Of a stretch of 39,193 nt of DNA, positions 9,469 to 18,286 are shown one piece after another. The DNA comes from Verrucomicrobiales bacterium. GTDB taxonomy: Bacteria > Verrucomicrobiota > Verrucomicrobiia > Limisphaerales > JAQGOY01. Position 1 is the stretch's first letter. Each line of letters opens with the position of its first letter. The notes beneath the pieces were generated by a model. That model made no database searches. It saw only the letters and a program-made list of their open reading frames with translations, and was not told the DNA's origin. The translations under genes and the position numbers were made by a program. The stretch covers positions 1-39,193 of the forward strand of contig JAQGOY010000114.1 of the NCBI GenBank assembly GCA_028293375.1, given 5' to 3'.

Positions 9469-11273
9469 GTCAGCACGATGACATTTTGGTGGAGGAGCAG
9501 TTCGAGCAGAAGAAAATCAGCAAACGAACTTTTAGACGCCTGTTTGCGTATACCCTTCCTTACAAGAGAATCGTGTGGTTAAACCTTTTCCTCACTATCG
9601 GTTCTGTTATTTCCCAATTGCTGGGCCCGAAATTAATTCAATATGGCATCGACCATTTTCTCAGTGGAGCATCCAATCTAAGTGAAGCCCGTAAAGGAAT
9701 TCTGTTGGTCAGCGCCATTTACCTGCTGAACCTTCTCGTGGGCTGGTTTCTCTCTGTGGTTCAGGTCAAAAGTGCAATCAAAGTTGGGCAAGGGGCCATG
9801 AATGACATTCGGTTACGGGTTTTCGAACACATCCAAAAATTGTCGCTAAATTATTTCGATAAAACTCACCAGGGGCGGATCATCAGCAGGGCTGACAGCG
9901 ATGTGGACTCCCTTGATCGAGTAATGACCTGGGGTGCTAATCAACTACTGGCAAGCCTGCTTACCCTTGTTGGAGTCTTAGCGGTTCTTTTGCGATATGA
10001 TTGGCGTCTTTGCCTTGCTGTGACGGTTATTTTACCGCCACTGGCAATTGGAACGCGCCTGTTTCACATTCATGCCACAGCCGCCTATCGAAGAACCCGC
10101 ATGGAAACATCACGCATGATCGCCGCCCTGGCCGAGAGCATTGCTGGGGTCAAAGTCATCCAGGCATTTGCGCGAGAGGAAGAAAATCTGTCGCGTTATC
10201 GTGAAATCAATCGAGTGGTCAGCGACCGGGCGGTCCACGCTGCCAAAATTTTTCACACCTACATGCCCTTCCTCGGAATTATGTCAGGATTGGGCACCGT
10301 TATTATTCTGAGTTACGGAAGTTATTTGGTAAATCGGCACGAATTAACCGTGGGGGAATTGGCCGCGTTTATCCTCTACCTCGGGATGTTCTTTGGACCC
10401 ATCCAAACGATGGGTGACTTGTACAATAGCGTTCTTTCCGCTGGAGCAAGCGCGGAACGCATTTTCGGGTTACTCGATACGGTTCCTCAGGTCCAGAATC
10501 GGCCAACGGCGAGAAACATATCCCGGCCCAGAGGCGAGGTGGAATTTACACATGTATTTTTCCGCTACGACACCACACCTGACGATCGGTGGATCCTGGA
10601 TGATATTTGTTTGAAAGCCGCTCCCGGTGATATGATTGCCCTGGTCGGAGCGACGGGTTCGGGCAAAACCAGTATCATCAATCTGCTCGCCCGGTTTTAT
10701 GAACCCCAGTCAGGCATTATCAAACTGGATGGGAAAGATTTGCAGCAAATCACGACTCATTCGCTCCACAGCCATATTGCCATCGTTACTCAGGAAAATT
10801 TTCTGTTCACCGGTACGGTCATGGAAAATCTGAAATTCGGTCGCCCGCAGGCTTCTGATGAGGAAGTTATACAAGCCGCAAAGACCCTCGGAACCCATGA
10901 TGTTATCCAGCGTCTTGAGGAAGGATATGCAACCAAGGTTCGAGAGAGAGGCGCAAATTTTAGCGCGGGTCAGCGCCAGTTAATCACCTTCACCCGTGCC
11001 ATGGTGGCAGACCCCGCCATCCTGATTCTCGATGAAGCGACCAGCGCAGTCGACCCAGGAACTGAAGCATTACTTCAGGGGGCACTTGAAAAATTGTTCG
11101 CGCGGCGCACCAGTTTCGTAATTGCCCATCGCTTGACCACGGTTCAGCACGCAAACGAAATCCTGGTAATGGGGAGGGGAAGGATTTTGGAGCGTGGAAC
11201 CCATTCAGAGCTGCTCTCAAGAAAAGGATACTACGCGGATTTACATGCAGTATTTATGCAAAGCCATGATTAA
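9465..11273 (+). CDS. Type I ABC exporter half-transporter, partner with consensus Walker B
   Basis: This 602-residue half-transporter has six membrane helices followed by a nucleotide-binding domain with Walker A GATGSGKT (395-402), Walker B ILILDEATSAVD with catalytic E524, and H-loop IAHRL. Its signature motif is FSAGQ (499-503) instead of LSGGQ. In a heterodimer this altered signature faces the Asp-type Walker B of the upstream subunit, giving one degenerate and one competent ATP site. The complementary pattern is strong evidence that the two proteins work together. An N-terminal extension of about 20 acidic/polar residues precedes the first helix. A hairpin directly after the stop ends the operon region. 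Confidence 0.93.
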   Translation: MSQHDDILVEEQFEQKKISKRTFRRLFAYTLPYKRIVWLNLFLTIGSVISQLLGPKLIQYGIDHFLSGASNLSEARKGILLVSAIYLLNLLVGWFLSVVQVKSAIKVGQGAMNDIRLRVFEHIQKLSLNYFDKTHQGRIISRADSDVDSLDRVMTWGANQLLASLLTLVGVLAVLLRYDWRLCLAVTVILPPLAIGTRLFHIHATAAYRRTRMETSRMIAALAESIAGVKVIQAFAREEENLSRYREINRVVSDRAVHAAKIFHTYMPFLGIMSGLGTVIILSYGSYLVNRHELTVGELAAFILYLGMFFGPIQTMGDLYNSVLSAGASAERIFGLLDTVPQVQNRPTARNISRPRGEVEFTHVFFRYDTTPDDRWILDDICLKAAPGDMIALVGATGSGKTSIINLLARFYEPQSGIIKLDGKDLQQITTHSLHSHIAIVTQENFLFTGTVMENLKFGRPQASDEEVIQAAKTLGTHDVIQRLEEGYATKVRERGANFSAGQRQLITFTRAMVADPAILILDEATSAVDPGTEALLQGALEKLFARRTSFVIAHRLTTVQHANEILVMGRGRILERGTHSELLSRKGYYADLHAVFMQSHD

Positions 11274-11275
11274 AA

Positions 11276-11304
11276 ACCCTTACCGCAATGGTTGCGATAA
11301 GGGT
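11276..11304 (-). terminator. Intrinsic terminator for the PVC haem protein gene
   Basis: The arms 11276-11288 and 11292-11304 pair over 13 bases with one imperfect position and a three-base loop. In minus-strand RNA that position is a G-U wobble and the stem is followed by TTTTT, a proper intrinsic terminator for the gene ending at 11324. In the plus direction the position is a C-A mismatch and no T-run follows, so it should act poorly on the ABC operon. The minus-strand T-run overlaps the stop codon region of the plus-strand gene. Confidence 0.72.
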
Positions 11305-11323
11305 CTTCCAATTGAATATTGGA

Positions 11324-14300
11324 CTAGTTTTCAGTGGCCAGGAATTCCACAAGGCTCCGCAGTTCCCGGCGAGTAAGGGCTTCACCCATTCCTTCCGGCA
11401 TGCCTGAAAGCCCTTTATCCCTTTTGGTAATGGTTGCCTTATCAAGTTTTAACAAGCCATCTTCGGGAGAAAGTATCACTAGTTCCTTGTCCGTCTCACT
11501 CTTAAATTGCCCCGCGTAACTGATTCCATTTTTCAAGGTCACGATCAGGTTTTCAAATCCCTGCGCAATGGTTGCATTTGGAAAAACTATGGACTCCAGG
11601 ATATATCGTCGATCTTTTCGTGTCCCGATCCCCGATAACTCAGGACCTACTTCTCCGCCTTCGCCATGCAGTTTGTGACAACGCAGGCAACTGGCTTCCG
11701 GTTTTTCCAGGAATATTTTTTTTCCTTCTGCTGCATTTCCACCCAGCAATGACATGGCCCATGGGGCCAGGGGATCAGCGGGATTTCTCGCAGCCTCAAG
11801 TTTTTGCAGCTGGGCTTTGATGGCAGGAGACTTGCGTTTCCCTGCTGCTTCCAGCATGTCCAACTCCAGTTCTTTTGCCAATTTTCCTTCACCGTAAACT
11901 TTGAGCAAGTTCGAGAGGATAGTATCGGGCTCGGCTCCATCCACCGTTCCGAGCGTGACAAGGGCATTCTGCTTCTCACTAAGAGTGCCGGTCTCGAGTA
12001 GTTTAGCAAGTTGAACACTAGCTTCACCAGGCCTTAGCTGGGCCTGCAATTTGTTGGCTACGTTGCGGACCAGTTCACTCGCATCTGCCTGGCCAATTTT
12101 GATGGCATCCGAAAGGGAATTGTCGTTGAGAGCCCCCAGTGCGTTCAGGGCTGCCACCCTGACGTCCGCATTTTTCGAACCGCCCTTTATTAGCGCCAGT
12201 AGAGCCGACCCCGCCTCTTTAATCTTTAAGGTCTCGACCGCGATTGCTGCCGCAATCTGCACACTAGGGAGATCGGAATTTAGGATATTTGCTATGACGG
12301 GTTTTAATGCCTCCGAAGCCGCCTCTGGAGTCCTGTTTGGCAGGGGCCGATATATTCCCACGATGCGATCCCTTGCTGGTGGTGTTGCCCATCGGCCCAG
12401 CGCATAAAGAGCCTCTACCCGGCTGGTGCTGATATTCGAACTCTTGTTCGCCATTTCGGCCAGCGCCCTTGCGGTTTGTTCGGTGCCAACCCGGAAATTG
12501 GCATTTACCACCCGCAAGCTTAACGGAAGGTCCTGGATATCATTATTGGACAGGGCTGCTAGGTCTGGCATTGCCGTGTTGATCGCTGCGTCATTAATTG
12601 CGCGGGCCGCTTCGGCTACCAGGAAAGGTTCTTTATCTTTAACAAAACGTCCGATCTCCGGCATTTGCAAATGGCGCATGACCAACAAAACGGCAAGTCT
12701 AACGGCTTTCGAGTCCGATGTGGAGGCGTTTAAAAGGTCAGAAACCCCAGCGCAGCCCTGCAAACCCATCACCCCAGCATGTCGAAGGAACTGATCCTTA
12801 TCATTATTTTCTGCGATCATCTTCAGCAATGGACCTGTGGCAGCATTGTATTTCAGGTTACCCAGGGATATGGCGGCAAAAAACCGAACTCGCAAACTCA
12901 CGTCCTCCAGCGCCGTAATCATTGATTGAGCGGATGGAGCAAATTTTCGGTCTCCAAAAACTTTTGCGAGCTGGGCGCGAATCTCTTCATCCGAATCTTT
13001 CAACAGCGGCAACAAAGTTTCCAAAACGGCAGGGTTTTTTTGCGAAATCTGCCTTAGTGCCCAAATTGCATGGATACGTCTTAATTGATCTCCGCTTGCT
13101 GCTGCCTGGTTCAGTTGGGGCACCGATTCCATGTCTTTTTCCACCAAGGCAAATTGAGCCTCCCGACGCACTCGCTGGTCTTTGTGACCAATCAATTTCA
13201 TCAATTCGGGAATCCCTCGTCCATCCATCCCTTCGTTAATCAGTTTCTTCGTTTCCGCTACAATCGGGGCCTGGATCGATTCGGTGTGATAGGCCTTGTA
13301 AAGCCGTCCTTTTTTGTTTCGTTCCCAACCCTGGCCCCAGTCCGAAAAATAAATGGCGCCGTCCGGCCCAAAATCCACATCCGTCGCCTGCGAGCCCCAA
13401 ATAAATTGTTTATCGATTATTACCTCATAGGCGGCGCCTTTTGGCTTTATCTTGAAAGCCTCAATTCCGCTCCGGTTCGGTGCACCTTTAAAAAGGCAGA
13501 GGAAAAAATAATCGTCATATTCCGCCGGAAGGCTTGTTCCCGGGTTATGCACGAGTCCCGACGGCCCATCCCCGATGTTTGCCAGCGGCGGGATAATATA
13601 TGCTGCCTGACCCTCAAAATGGGGAACCCAAAGTTTCTCCATGTTCCACATCCCGGCATTTCCCATGGGGTTGTTCTGATAACCAATTCGCCAACCCGTG
13701 TCACTCCCTTCAACCACGTAGACCCAGCGTTCATGATCGCCCAGATCGGAATCATTGTCTCCCGTAAACAAGTTCCCATAATTGTCAAAGGCCAACTCCT
13801 GCGGGTTTCTTAACCCATGAGCAAAGACTTCCATTTCCGATCCATCAGGATTGCATCGGAACACTGCCCCTTCGTCTGGAAATTCAAGCATCTTCCCCTC
13901 TTTCGTTTTCACGTTCGCGCCGCGATCGCCGAAACTGAAATAAATCTTTCCGTCGGGCCCCATGATGAGCCCGTGCATATCATGGCCGGTTAGACTGAAA
14001 TGGACCCCGTACCCATGGCTGAGTGACGTTTTCTTCACTGCCTTGCCATCCTTGTCGATCCCTTCCAGCTGCCAGAGTTCGGGAATATTCGTGAACCACA
14101 CTTTCCCTTTTCGCGCCATCACCCCGGATGCGATTCCATCCACCGAGCTGTTGAATCCATCCGCATAAATACTGGAAAAATCAGCTTTGCCAGTGCCTTT
14201 GGTATCCTCTACCAGCCGCACAATTTCTGTTTCTTTCGACATTTCCTTACTGCCAAAATATTTTTCTATCATCGCTGCGCGATCCTCAACGGTTCGGCAC

Positions 14301-14662
14301 GCCAGGTCGTCTTCAAGCATCCACATGTAATGTCGAATATCCAAAACACTCGTGCGATAACGGTGCGTTTCCGAAACGAAAAACCTTCCTTTTTCATCGA
14401 TGGCGAAAGAAACCGGGTTCGCTAACATTGGCTCTGCGGCAAACAATTCGATCTTGAACCCGGGTGGCTTGGTAAAGCCTTTCATGGCTAATTCGCCTTC
14501 GGTCGAGGCTGGCGCCACTTGGGGAATGGGTGATCGATCAGCCGGAAGGAGCGACGTGCCTTTTCCTGTCCCTTGTGCGATGTCGGCAGCGTTCAGCAGA
14601 ACCGGGCAGGCCAGGACTCCAAAAATAAGGTTGGCCTTCTTTTGAATGCGGGTGAAAAACAT
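11324..14662 (-). CDS. PVC-type haem-binding protein with beta-propeller and HEAT repeats
   Basis: This 1112-residue exported protein has a signal peptide (about 1-25). A six-bladed propeller/sorbosone-dehydrogenase-like region follows (about 55-480; for example FAAEPMLANPVSFAIDEKG and VFAHGLRNPQELAFD). A long helical region of HEAT-like repeats runs from about 500 to 930. The C-terminal cytochrome domain has the haem motif CLRCH (C992, C995, H996) and the downstream pattern GPELSGIG...ESIVFPNATIAQGFEN. This architecture is characteristic of Planctomycetes and Verrucomicrobia, where it is annotated as a putative membrane-bound dehydrogenase. The electron donor and substrate are unproven. Length is in the family's usual range. 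It stands alone with its own terminator. Confidence 0.9.
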   Translation of the reverse strand: MFFTRIQKKANLIFGVLACPVLLNAADIAQGTGKGTSLLPADRSPIPQVAPASTEGELAMKGFTKPPGFKIELFAAEPMLANPVSFAIDEKGRFFVSETHRYRTSVLDIRHYMWMLEDDLACRTVEDRAAMIEKYFGSKEMSKETEIVRLVEDTKGTGKADFSSIYADGFNSSVDGIASGVMARKGKVWFTNIPELWQLEGIDKDGKAVKKTSLSHGYGVHFSLTGHDMHGLIMGPDGKIYFSFGDRGANVKTKEGKMLEFPDEGAVFRCNPDGSEMEVFAHGLRNPQELAFDNYGNLFTGDNDSDLGDHERWVYVVEGSDTGWRIGYQNNPMGNAGMWNMEKLWVPHFEGQAAYIIPPLANIGDGPSGLVHNPGTSLPAEYDDYFFLCLFKGAPNRSGIEAFKIKPKGAAYEVIIDKQFIWGSQATDVDFGPDGAIYFSDWGQGWERNKKGRLYKAYHTESIQAPIVAETKKLINEGMDGRGIPELMKLIGHKDQRVRREAQFALVEKDMESVPQLNQAAASGDQLRRIHAIWALRQISQKNPAVLETLLPLLKDSDEEIRAQLAKVFGDRKFAPSAQSMITALEDVSLRVRFFAAISLGNLKYNAATGPLLKMIAENNDKDQFLRHAGVMGLQGCAGVSDLLNASTSDSKAVRLAVLLVMRHLQMPEIGRFVKDKEPFLVAEAARAINDAAINTAMPDLAALSNNDIQDLPLSLRVVNANFRVGTEQTARALAEMANKSSNISTSRVEALYALGRWATPPARDRIVGIYRPLPNRTPEAASEALKPVIANILNSDLPSVQIAAAIAVETLKIKEAGSALLALIKGGSKNADVRVAALNALGALNDNSLSDAIKIGQADASELVRNVANKLQAQLRPGEASVQLAKLLETGTLSEKQNALVTLGTVDGAEPDTILSNLLKVYGEGKLAKELELDMLEAAGKRKSPAIKAQLQKLEAARNPADPLAPWAMSLLGGNAAEGKKIFLEKPEASCLRCHKLHGEGGEVGPELSGIGTRKDRRYILESIVFPNATIAQGFENLIVTLKNGISYAGQFKSETDKELVILSPEDGLLKLDKATITKRDKGLSGMPEGMGEALTRRELRSLVEFLATEN

Positions 14663-14772
14663 GGGGCTGATCCTACCAACATGCCGGGGCGCATCAAGTT
14701 TTTCAATAAATTGCCCGGTGGGTTATTGGCATAGCCGATCCCGCGGTTACCAATTCGCGGCAACTTGGTACA

Positions 14773-15156
14773 TTATCCAATACCGGCGACCCTAAAACCC
14801 TCTTCTTCCAGCAAACTTCTAACTTTGGATGCCTGCTCACCTTGAATTTCTATTTCCCTGTCTTTGACCGTGCCGCCCGTGCCGCATGCTGCTTTTAATC
14901 TTTTGCCGAGTTTCTCAATTTCGGAGGTCGCAATAAAAGATTCAAAATCATAAACCACAATTACTGTCTTTCCGCCGCGATGTGCCGTTTCTTTTCGCAG
15001 GACAACTCGACCCAGCTTGCGGCCCGGTTTTTTCTCCGGGGCAGGTGTTTCAAGCTTCGCTGGTCCCGGGGGCAACCCTTCCAATTTGATGCTGGAAAAG
15101 GGATTGGAGAGTCCTTCCTGCGGTTTGTTGATTTCTATTTTATTCTTTTTCGACAT
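14773..15156 (-). CDS. SUI1/eIF1-family translation factor (YciH-like)
   Basis: This 127-residue protein starts at the ATG at 15154-15156 (MSKKNKIEINK); a longer frame upstream would run into the divergent FKBP promoter region. A charged, proline-rich linker (about 1-45) precedes a compact SUI1 domain (about 48-127). Visible hallmarks are RKETAHRGGKTVIVVYDFE, LGKRLKAACGTGGTVKDREIEIQGEQ and a C-terminal LLEEEGFRVAGIG. The GTGGTVK loop is the signature of the family. Bacterial members resemble eukaryotic eIF1, which monitors start-codon choice; the bacterial role is less clear. It is divergent from the FKBP gene, with only 55 bases between start codons. Confidence 0.9.
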   Translation of the reverse strand: MSKKNKIEINKPQEGLSNPFSSIKLEGLPPGPAKLETPAPEKKPGRKLGRVVLRKETAHRGGKTVIVVYDFESFIATSEIEKLGKRLKAACGTGGTVKDREIEIQGEQASKVRSLLEEEGFRVAGIG

Positions 15157-15211
15157 GGGAACCAGATTCCGTTTTGGTTGACTTGACCGTCTCTGCCGAC
15201 GAAAGTTTCTC

Positions 15212-15538
15212 ATGTCTCTTAAAATTGAAAATATAAAAAAGGGCACCGGTAAACCCGCCAAAGCGGGCAAAATGGTAACAGTTCATTACACCGGCTGGCT
15301 AACAGATGGAAAAAAGTTTGATAGTTCGGTGGATCGCAATGACCCGTTCGAATTTCTCCTTGGCGCCGGGCAGGTGATCAAGGGTTGGGACGAAGGTGTC
15401 GCGACCATGGTCGTCGGGGATAAGGTCAAACTAACCATTCCTCCTGAAAAAGCTTACGGCGCGGGTGGTTATCCCGGGGCTATTCCCCCAAGTGCCACTC
15501 TCATTTTCGAGGTTGAGTTGCTCGACGTGGAAGCCTAG
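15212..15538 (+). CDS. FKBP-type peptidyl-prolyl cis-trans isomerase
   Basis: This 108-residue single-domain FKBP catalyses cis-trans isomerisation at proline bonds and assists protein folding. Typical family features are [18 protein letters not shown] near residues 23-40, the [20 protein letters not shown] segment, PPEKAYG, and the C-terminal strand [15 protein letters not shown]. The length equals that of human FKBP12-type domains. There is no signal peptide, so a cytoplasmic location is likely. The gene ends just before a strong bidirectional terminator. Confidence 0.96.
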   Translation: MSLKIENIKKGTGKPAKAGKMVTVHYTGWLTDGKKFDSSVDRNDPFEFLLGAGQVIKGWDEGVATMVVGDKVKLTIPPEKAYGAGGYPGAIPPSATLIFEVELLDVEA

Positions 15539-15557
15539 TTCTTTAAACCGAACAAAA

Positions 15558-15583
15558 AAGGCCTGACTTGAGAGTCAGGCCTT
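15558..15583. terminator. Bidirectional intrinsic terminator between convergent genes
   Basis: AAGGCCTGACT (15558-15568) and AGTCAGGCCTT (15573-15583) form a perfect 11-base stem with a four-base loop. A T-run follows on the plus strand (GTTTTT) and an A-run precedes it (AACAAAAAA), giving a T-run in the minus direction. It should end both the FKBP transcript and the transcript of the minus-strand gene whose stop is at 15601. Confidence 0.92.
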
Positions 15584-15600
15584 GTTTTTAAAACGATAAA

Positions 15601-16947
15601 CTATTCGGCAGGAGAATTGGACTGCGAATCCTGCGAGGGGGCAGCGACATTTTCTTGTCGCGGCTCGCGGTTTTCCTGCTGGCTGTTTCGAGATCCTTCG
15701 TCGCGGTTCGGTGAATTTTGAGGCGCACCGGAACTTTGCCCCTCAGGTCGTTCTTCCCTTTGATTGGCGTAAGGCGCATATGGACGCTGGAAAGCCTCCG
15801 GCGGTTTGCGAAAATCAGGCGAGCCTGGGTTCGGCCCCGGGCCACCCTGATTTGGTCCACCCTGGTTGCCGTGACGGGGACGGTTCCATTGGTCGTTACG
15901 ATTCCGAGGTCCTCGATCCCGGTTCCGCGGGTTCTGGCGATTTCTGTCGTCCCGTGGACCCAGGGGTCGACTAGGCTGATTCCCCGGATTTCCGACGTTT
16001 CCTCGGGAATCTCGCGGATCTCTTTGGTCTCTCGAAGCATCACGTGGATCGCGGGTATCTCGATTTTCCCGGTTGTCGCGACCTTCTCGCGGCTCGCTTC
16101 TTTGTTCACGATATTCCCGGTGCTCACCACCGCCTCTGGAATCCCTCGATTCTCGTTGGCCGCGGTTGGAAGGACCTTCCTGCTGCGATCCCATCGGGAG
16201 AATATTTCGTGAGTTGTTCTCGTTGGGGATGTGAATTTGTCGCAGAGATTGGCGGAGGCGCTCAATTTCGCGTTCGTCCACTTCTTTTTCCCGGGTGGCT
16301 AATTCGAGCACATGAAGAATTTCCTCCATGTCTTCCAGGACACCCTTCAAATTCTCAGTGATCTCTTTTACTTCTTCAATCGCTTTGGCGACGCTGGGAA
16401 TGACTTTTTTGGGCCTGACTGGTACCGGCTCAATTTTTTCAAAAGATTCCACCCTGGCTGGAATCAACTGTTCTGGAGATGGCGGCTCATCCGAGTCACG
16501 ATAGTGACGCTGGTCTTCATCTCTGTTCTGGTTTTCGGAGCGCTCGTCCCGATAATTGTCGCGCTGTGATCTTTCGTCGGATTCCTCGCCTCGTTGGTCA
16601 TCCTCTTGAGATGACGCATTCGAACCAAAAAATTCTTCGTGCGCTTCCGAGATGTTTTCTCGTGAAGCTTCCCGCAACTCACTCGATGAACCGAATGAAT
16701 CATCCTGTCTTTGATTCATTTCACGCGTTTCGCCTGAATCCTGTAAAGTGCTGGATTCTGATCTGTCTTCTGATTGGCTTTCAGCCTGGCTGGTAGGAAT
16801 CAGGCCGCTTGCAGCCTCGTCTGCTGAATCTGTGCCAGCGCGAAGTTTCTTTACTGGGCGCGCTTTGGCCGGTCGGCGTATTTTGCTTGTCGGTCTTGGG
16901 AGTCTCGTTTTGGGTTTTTGTTCCCCTGTATTTTCGTTTTCACTCAT
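15601..16947 (-). CDS. Large intrinsically disordered R/D/E/N-rich protein of unknown function
   Basis: This 448-residue protein probably starts at the ATG at 16945-16947 (MSENENTGEQKPK). It has a basic N-terminal patch (RLPRPTSKIRRPAKARPVKK) and a long E/S/R/D/Q-rich stretch to about residue 150. One ordered-looking helical segment lies at about 165-235 (VIPSVAKAIEEVKEI, then LEDMEEILHVLELATREKEVDE), probably a coiled coil. A C-terminal tail of about 210 residues is dominated by R, D, N, G, Q and P with repeated RD/RDPRD units and Gly-Pro-Asn runs. I recognise no domain. R/G/N-rich tails of this kind occur in RNA-binding proteins, so RNA binding or condensate formation is a plausible but unproven role. 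No signal peptide or membrane segment is visible. Confidence 0.72.
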   Translation of the reverse strand: MSENENTGEQKPKTRLPRPTSKIRRPAKARPVKKLRAGTDSADEAASGLIPTSQAESQSEDRSESSTLQDSGETREMNQRQDDSFGSSSELREASRENISEAHEEFFGSNASSQEDDQRGEESDERSQRDNYRDERSENQNRDEDQRHYRDSDEPPSPEQLIPARVESFEKIEPVPVRPKKVIPSVAKAIEEVKEITENLKGVLEDMEEILHVLELATREKEVDEREIERLRQSLRQIHIPNENNSRNILPMGSQQEGPSNRGQRESRDSRGGGEHREYREQRSEPREGRDNRENRDTRDPRDASRDQRDPRDSRGNVGNPGNQPSRPLGPRDDRNRQNPRNRDRGPRNRNDQWNRPRHGNQGGPNQGGPGPNPGSPDFRKPPEAFQRPYAPYANQREERPEGQSSGAPQNSPNRDEGSRNSQQENREPRQENVAAPSQDSQSNSPAE

Positions 16948-17133
16948 TGCTGTTAGAGTCAAATTGCCCTTTTAATCCGTAAAATCAATCTGAAACTGGA
17001 AACGAATTCCCGCCAACGTGGATGTCACAGCTTCGTAACCTCTTGATAGTGAAGAGAAAACATCCTTCGCGGCGAGTAACGATTGGAGCACCCTTAGTCC
17101 GATTTGTTGACCTCAGCCGATGGAAATCCCTGT

Positions 17134-18192
17134 TTATTGGCTTAATGGCTGCACCCAAATATTCCGGAATTGCACCGGATTCCCATGGTCCTGAAGCATG
17201 GTAAAACCCCCTTTAGGGTTCCCACCTCCACCACCAATACCGAGCAGTTTTTCGGGGACGCGAGCTTTCTCAATTACCGGTATACCGTTGTGTACAATCG
17301 TAATTTCAGGAGGATTTTGTGCCGTATTGTCATGCTGGTGGTATTCGATATCATAAGTCTGCCACTCCATAGGAGGATAACACTCGTTGCCTTTGGCCCG
17401 TTGAATCCCATATACGCTGCCGCAATCATTAATTTGGAGGGGGTAGAGTCCAAAGGAGTCCAGCACCTGAACTTCATAGATGGACTGAAGGTATACGCCA
17501 CTGTTCCCTCGGGCCTGACCCTGCGCCTGGGGCATGAAAGGGGTCCTGAACTCCACGTGCAGCTTGAAATTATCCAGTTTGGGCTTGCTGTTCATGGTTC
17601 CTTTTTGAACCTGCATCGATCCATCCTCATTGAGTAGAAAATGAAAGTCTTCCCACTGATTCGTGGTTTTGCCGTCGAACATGACAATGGCATTGGCGGG
17701 AGCTTTGGCACCCAGCGTGGGGGACTTTTTAGTAACTCGTACCGCGTCCAACTCACCCTCTCCTAAGTCCCCGCTGAGTTTACCTGTCAGTTTATTGGCA
17801 GCGGTGCGTTGAAGGGAGATTTCACCCTTAAAACTGGCCTTCGACAGAACCTCATCCGTTTTCGCGGTGATGGTGCTTGCCGTCATGGTCAATGGCGCAT
17901 CAGCACCGCCGGAAGTGCCTGTGAGGTTCAGAACAGTCACATTCGAGCCGTGGGATTGGATCATAATAAATCCATCATACTTCGAATCACCGAGTGGTCG
18001 TATCTGAGCTTTCACTGTTCCGTGCTGGTCCTGCGCAGACCATTTTCCTTCATAGATACCCATCACTGGGTCAATTGCCCCGTAAGGCTGCGCTTTCAGT
18101 GGATGCGGGAAAATGGCCTGCAAAGTGGCAATTCCTGCAAAAACGAGGGTTTGGAGTCCGGGATGGAATAGTCGTGTTGACATAGATTTCAT
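17134..18192 (-). CDS. Secreted DUF1080 (3-keto-disaccharide hydrolase-like) protein
   Basis: This 352-residue protein has a signal peptide (about 1-34). An N-terminal beta-rich domain (about 40-155) starts IDPVMGIYEGKWSAQDQHGTV. A C-terminal DUF1080 domain (about 165-350) has the typical IVMFDGKTTNQWEDF opening, the middle motif ARGNSGVYLQSIYEVQVLDSFG, and the final VQFRNIWVQPL strand. DUF1080 proteins have a concanavalin-like fold, and some members hydrolyse 3-keto-glycosides produced by sugar oxidoreductases. The gene is divergent from the cytochrome-SUMF1 gene with 94 bases between starts, and a Gfo/Idh/MocA oxidoreductase lies beyond. That grouping supports a periplasmic sugar-oxidation role without proving it. 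Confidence 0.87.
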   Translation of the reverse strand: MKSMSTRLFHPGLQTLVFAGIATLQAIFPHPLKAQPYGAIDPVMGIYEGKWSAQDQHGTVKAQIRPLGDSKYDGFIMIQSHGSNVTVLNLTGTSGGADAPLTMTASTITAKTDEVLSKASFKGEISLQRTAANKLTGKLSGDLGEGELDAVRVTKKSPTLGAKAPANAIVMFDGKTTNQWEDFHFLLNEDGSMQVQKGTMNSKPKLDNFKLHVEFRTPFMPQAQGQARGNSGVYLQSIYEVQVLDSFGLYPLQINDCGSVYGIQRAKGNECYPPMEWQTYDIEYHQHDNTAQNPPEITIVHNGIPVIEKARVPEKLLGIGGGGGNPKGGFTMLQDHGNPVQFRNIWVQPLSQ

Positions 18193-18286
18193 GTTTTGAC
18201 GGTACGAGAGTGGATATTGTTCGTTGCCTCAGGTTATTGACAATCGAATTCAGCCTTTGTCAGAGTAGTCAGATTCTACGATATAC

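Noticed and set aside
13085-13813. A 242-codon plus-strand open frame
   Set aside because: It is antisense to the propeller part of the PVC haem protein, and the cysteine-poor, random translation lacks motifs.
15588-16265. A 225-codon open frame in another frame of the same strand as the disordered protein
   Set aside because: It arises from the repetitive R/D codons of the real frame. It crosses the terminator stem region and has no domain. Choosing the 448-residue frame gives a sensible start and stops before the terminator.
18237-18242. A TTGACA upstream of the cytochrome-SUMF1 gene as a -35 box
   Set aside because: No acceptable -10 hexamer lies 16-18 bases downstream, so I did not call a promoter.
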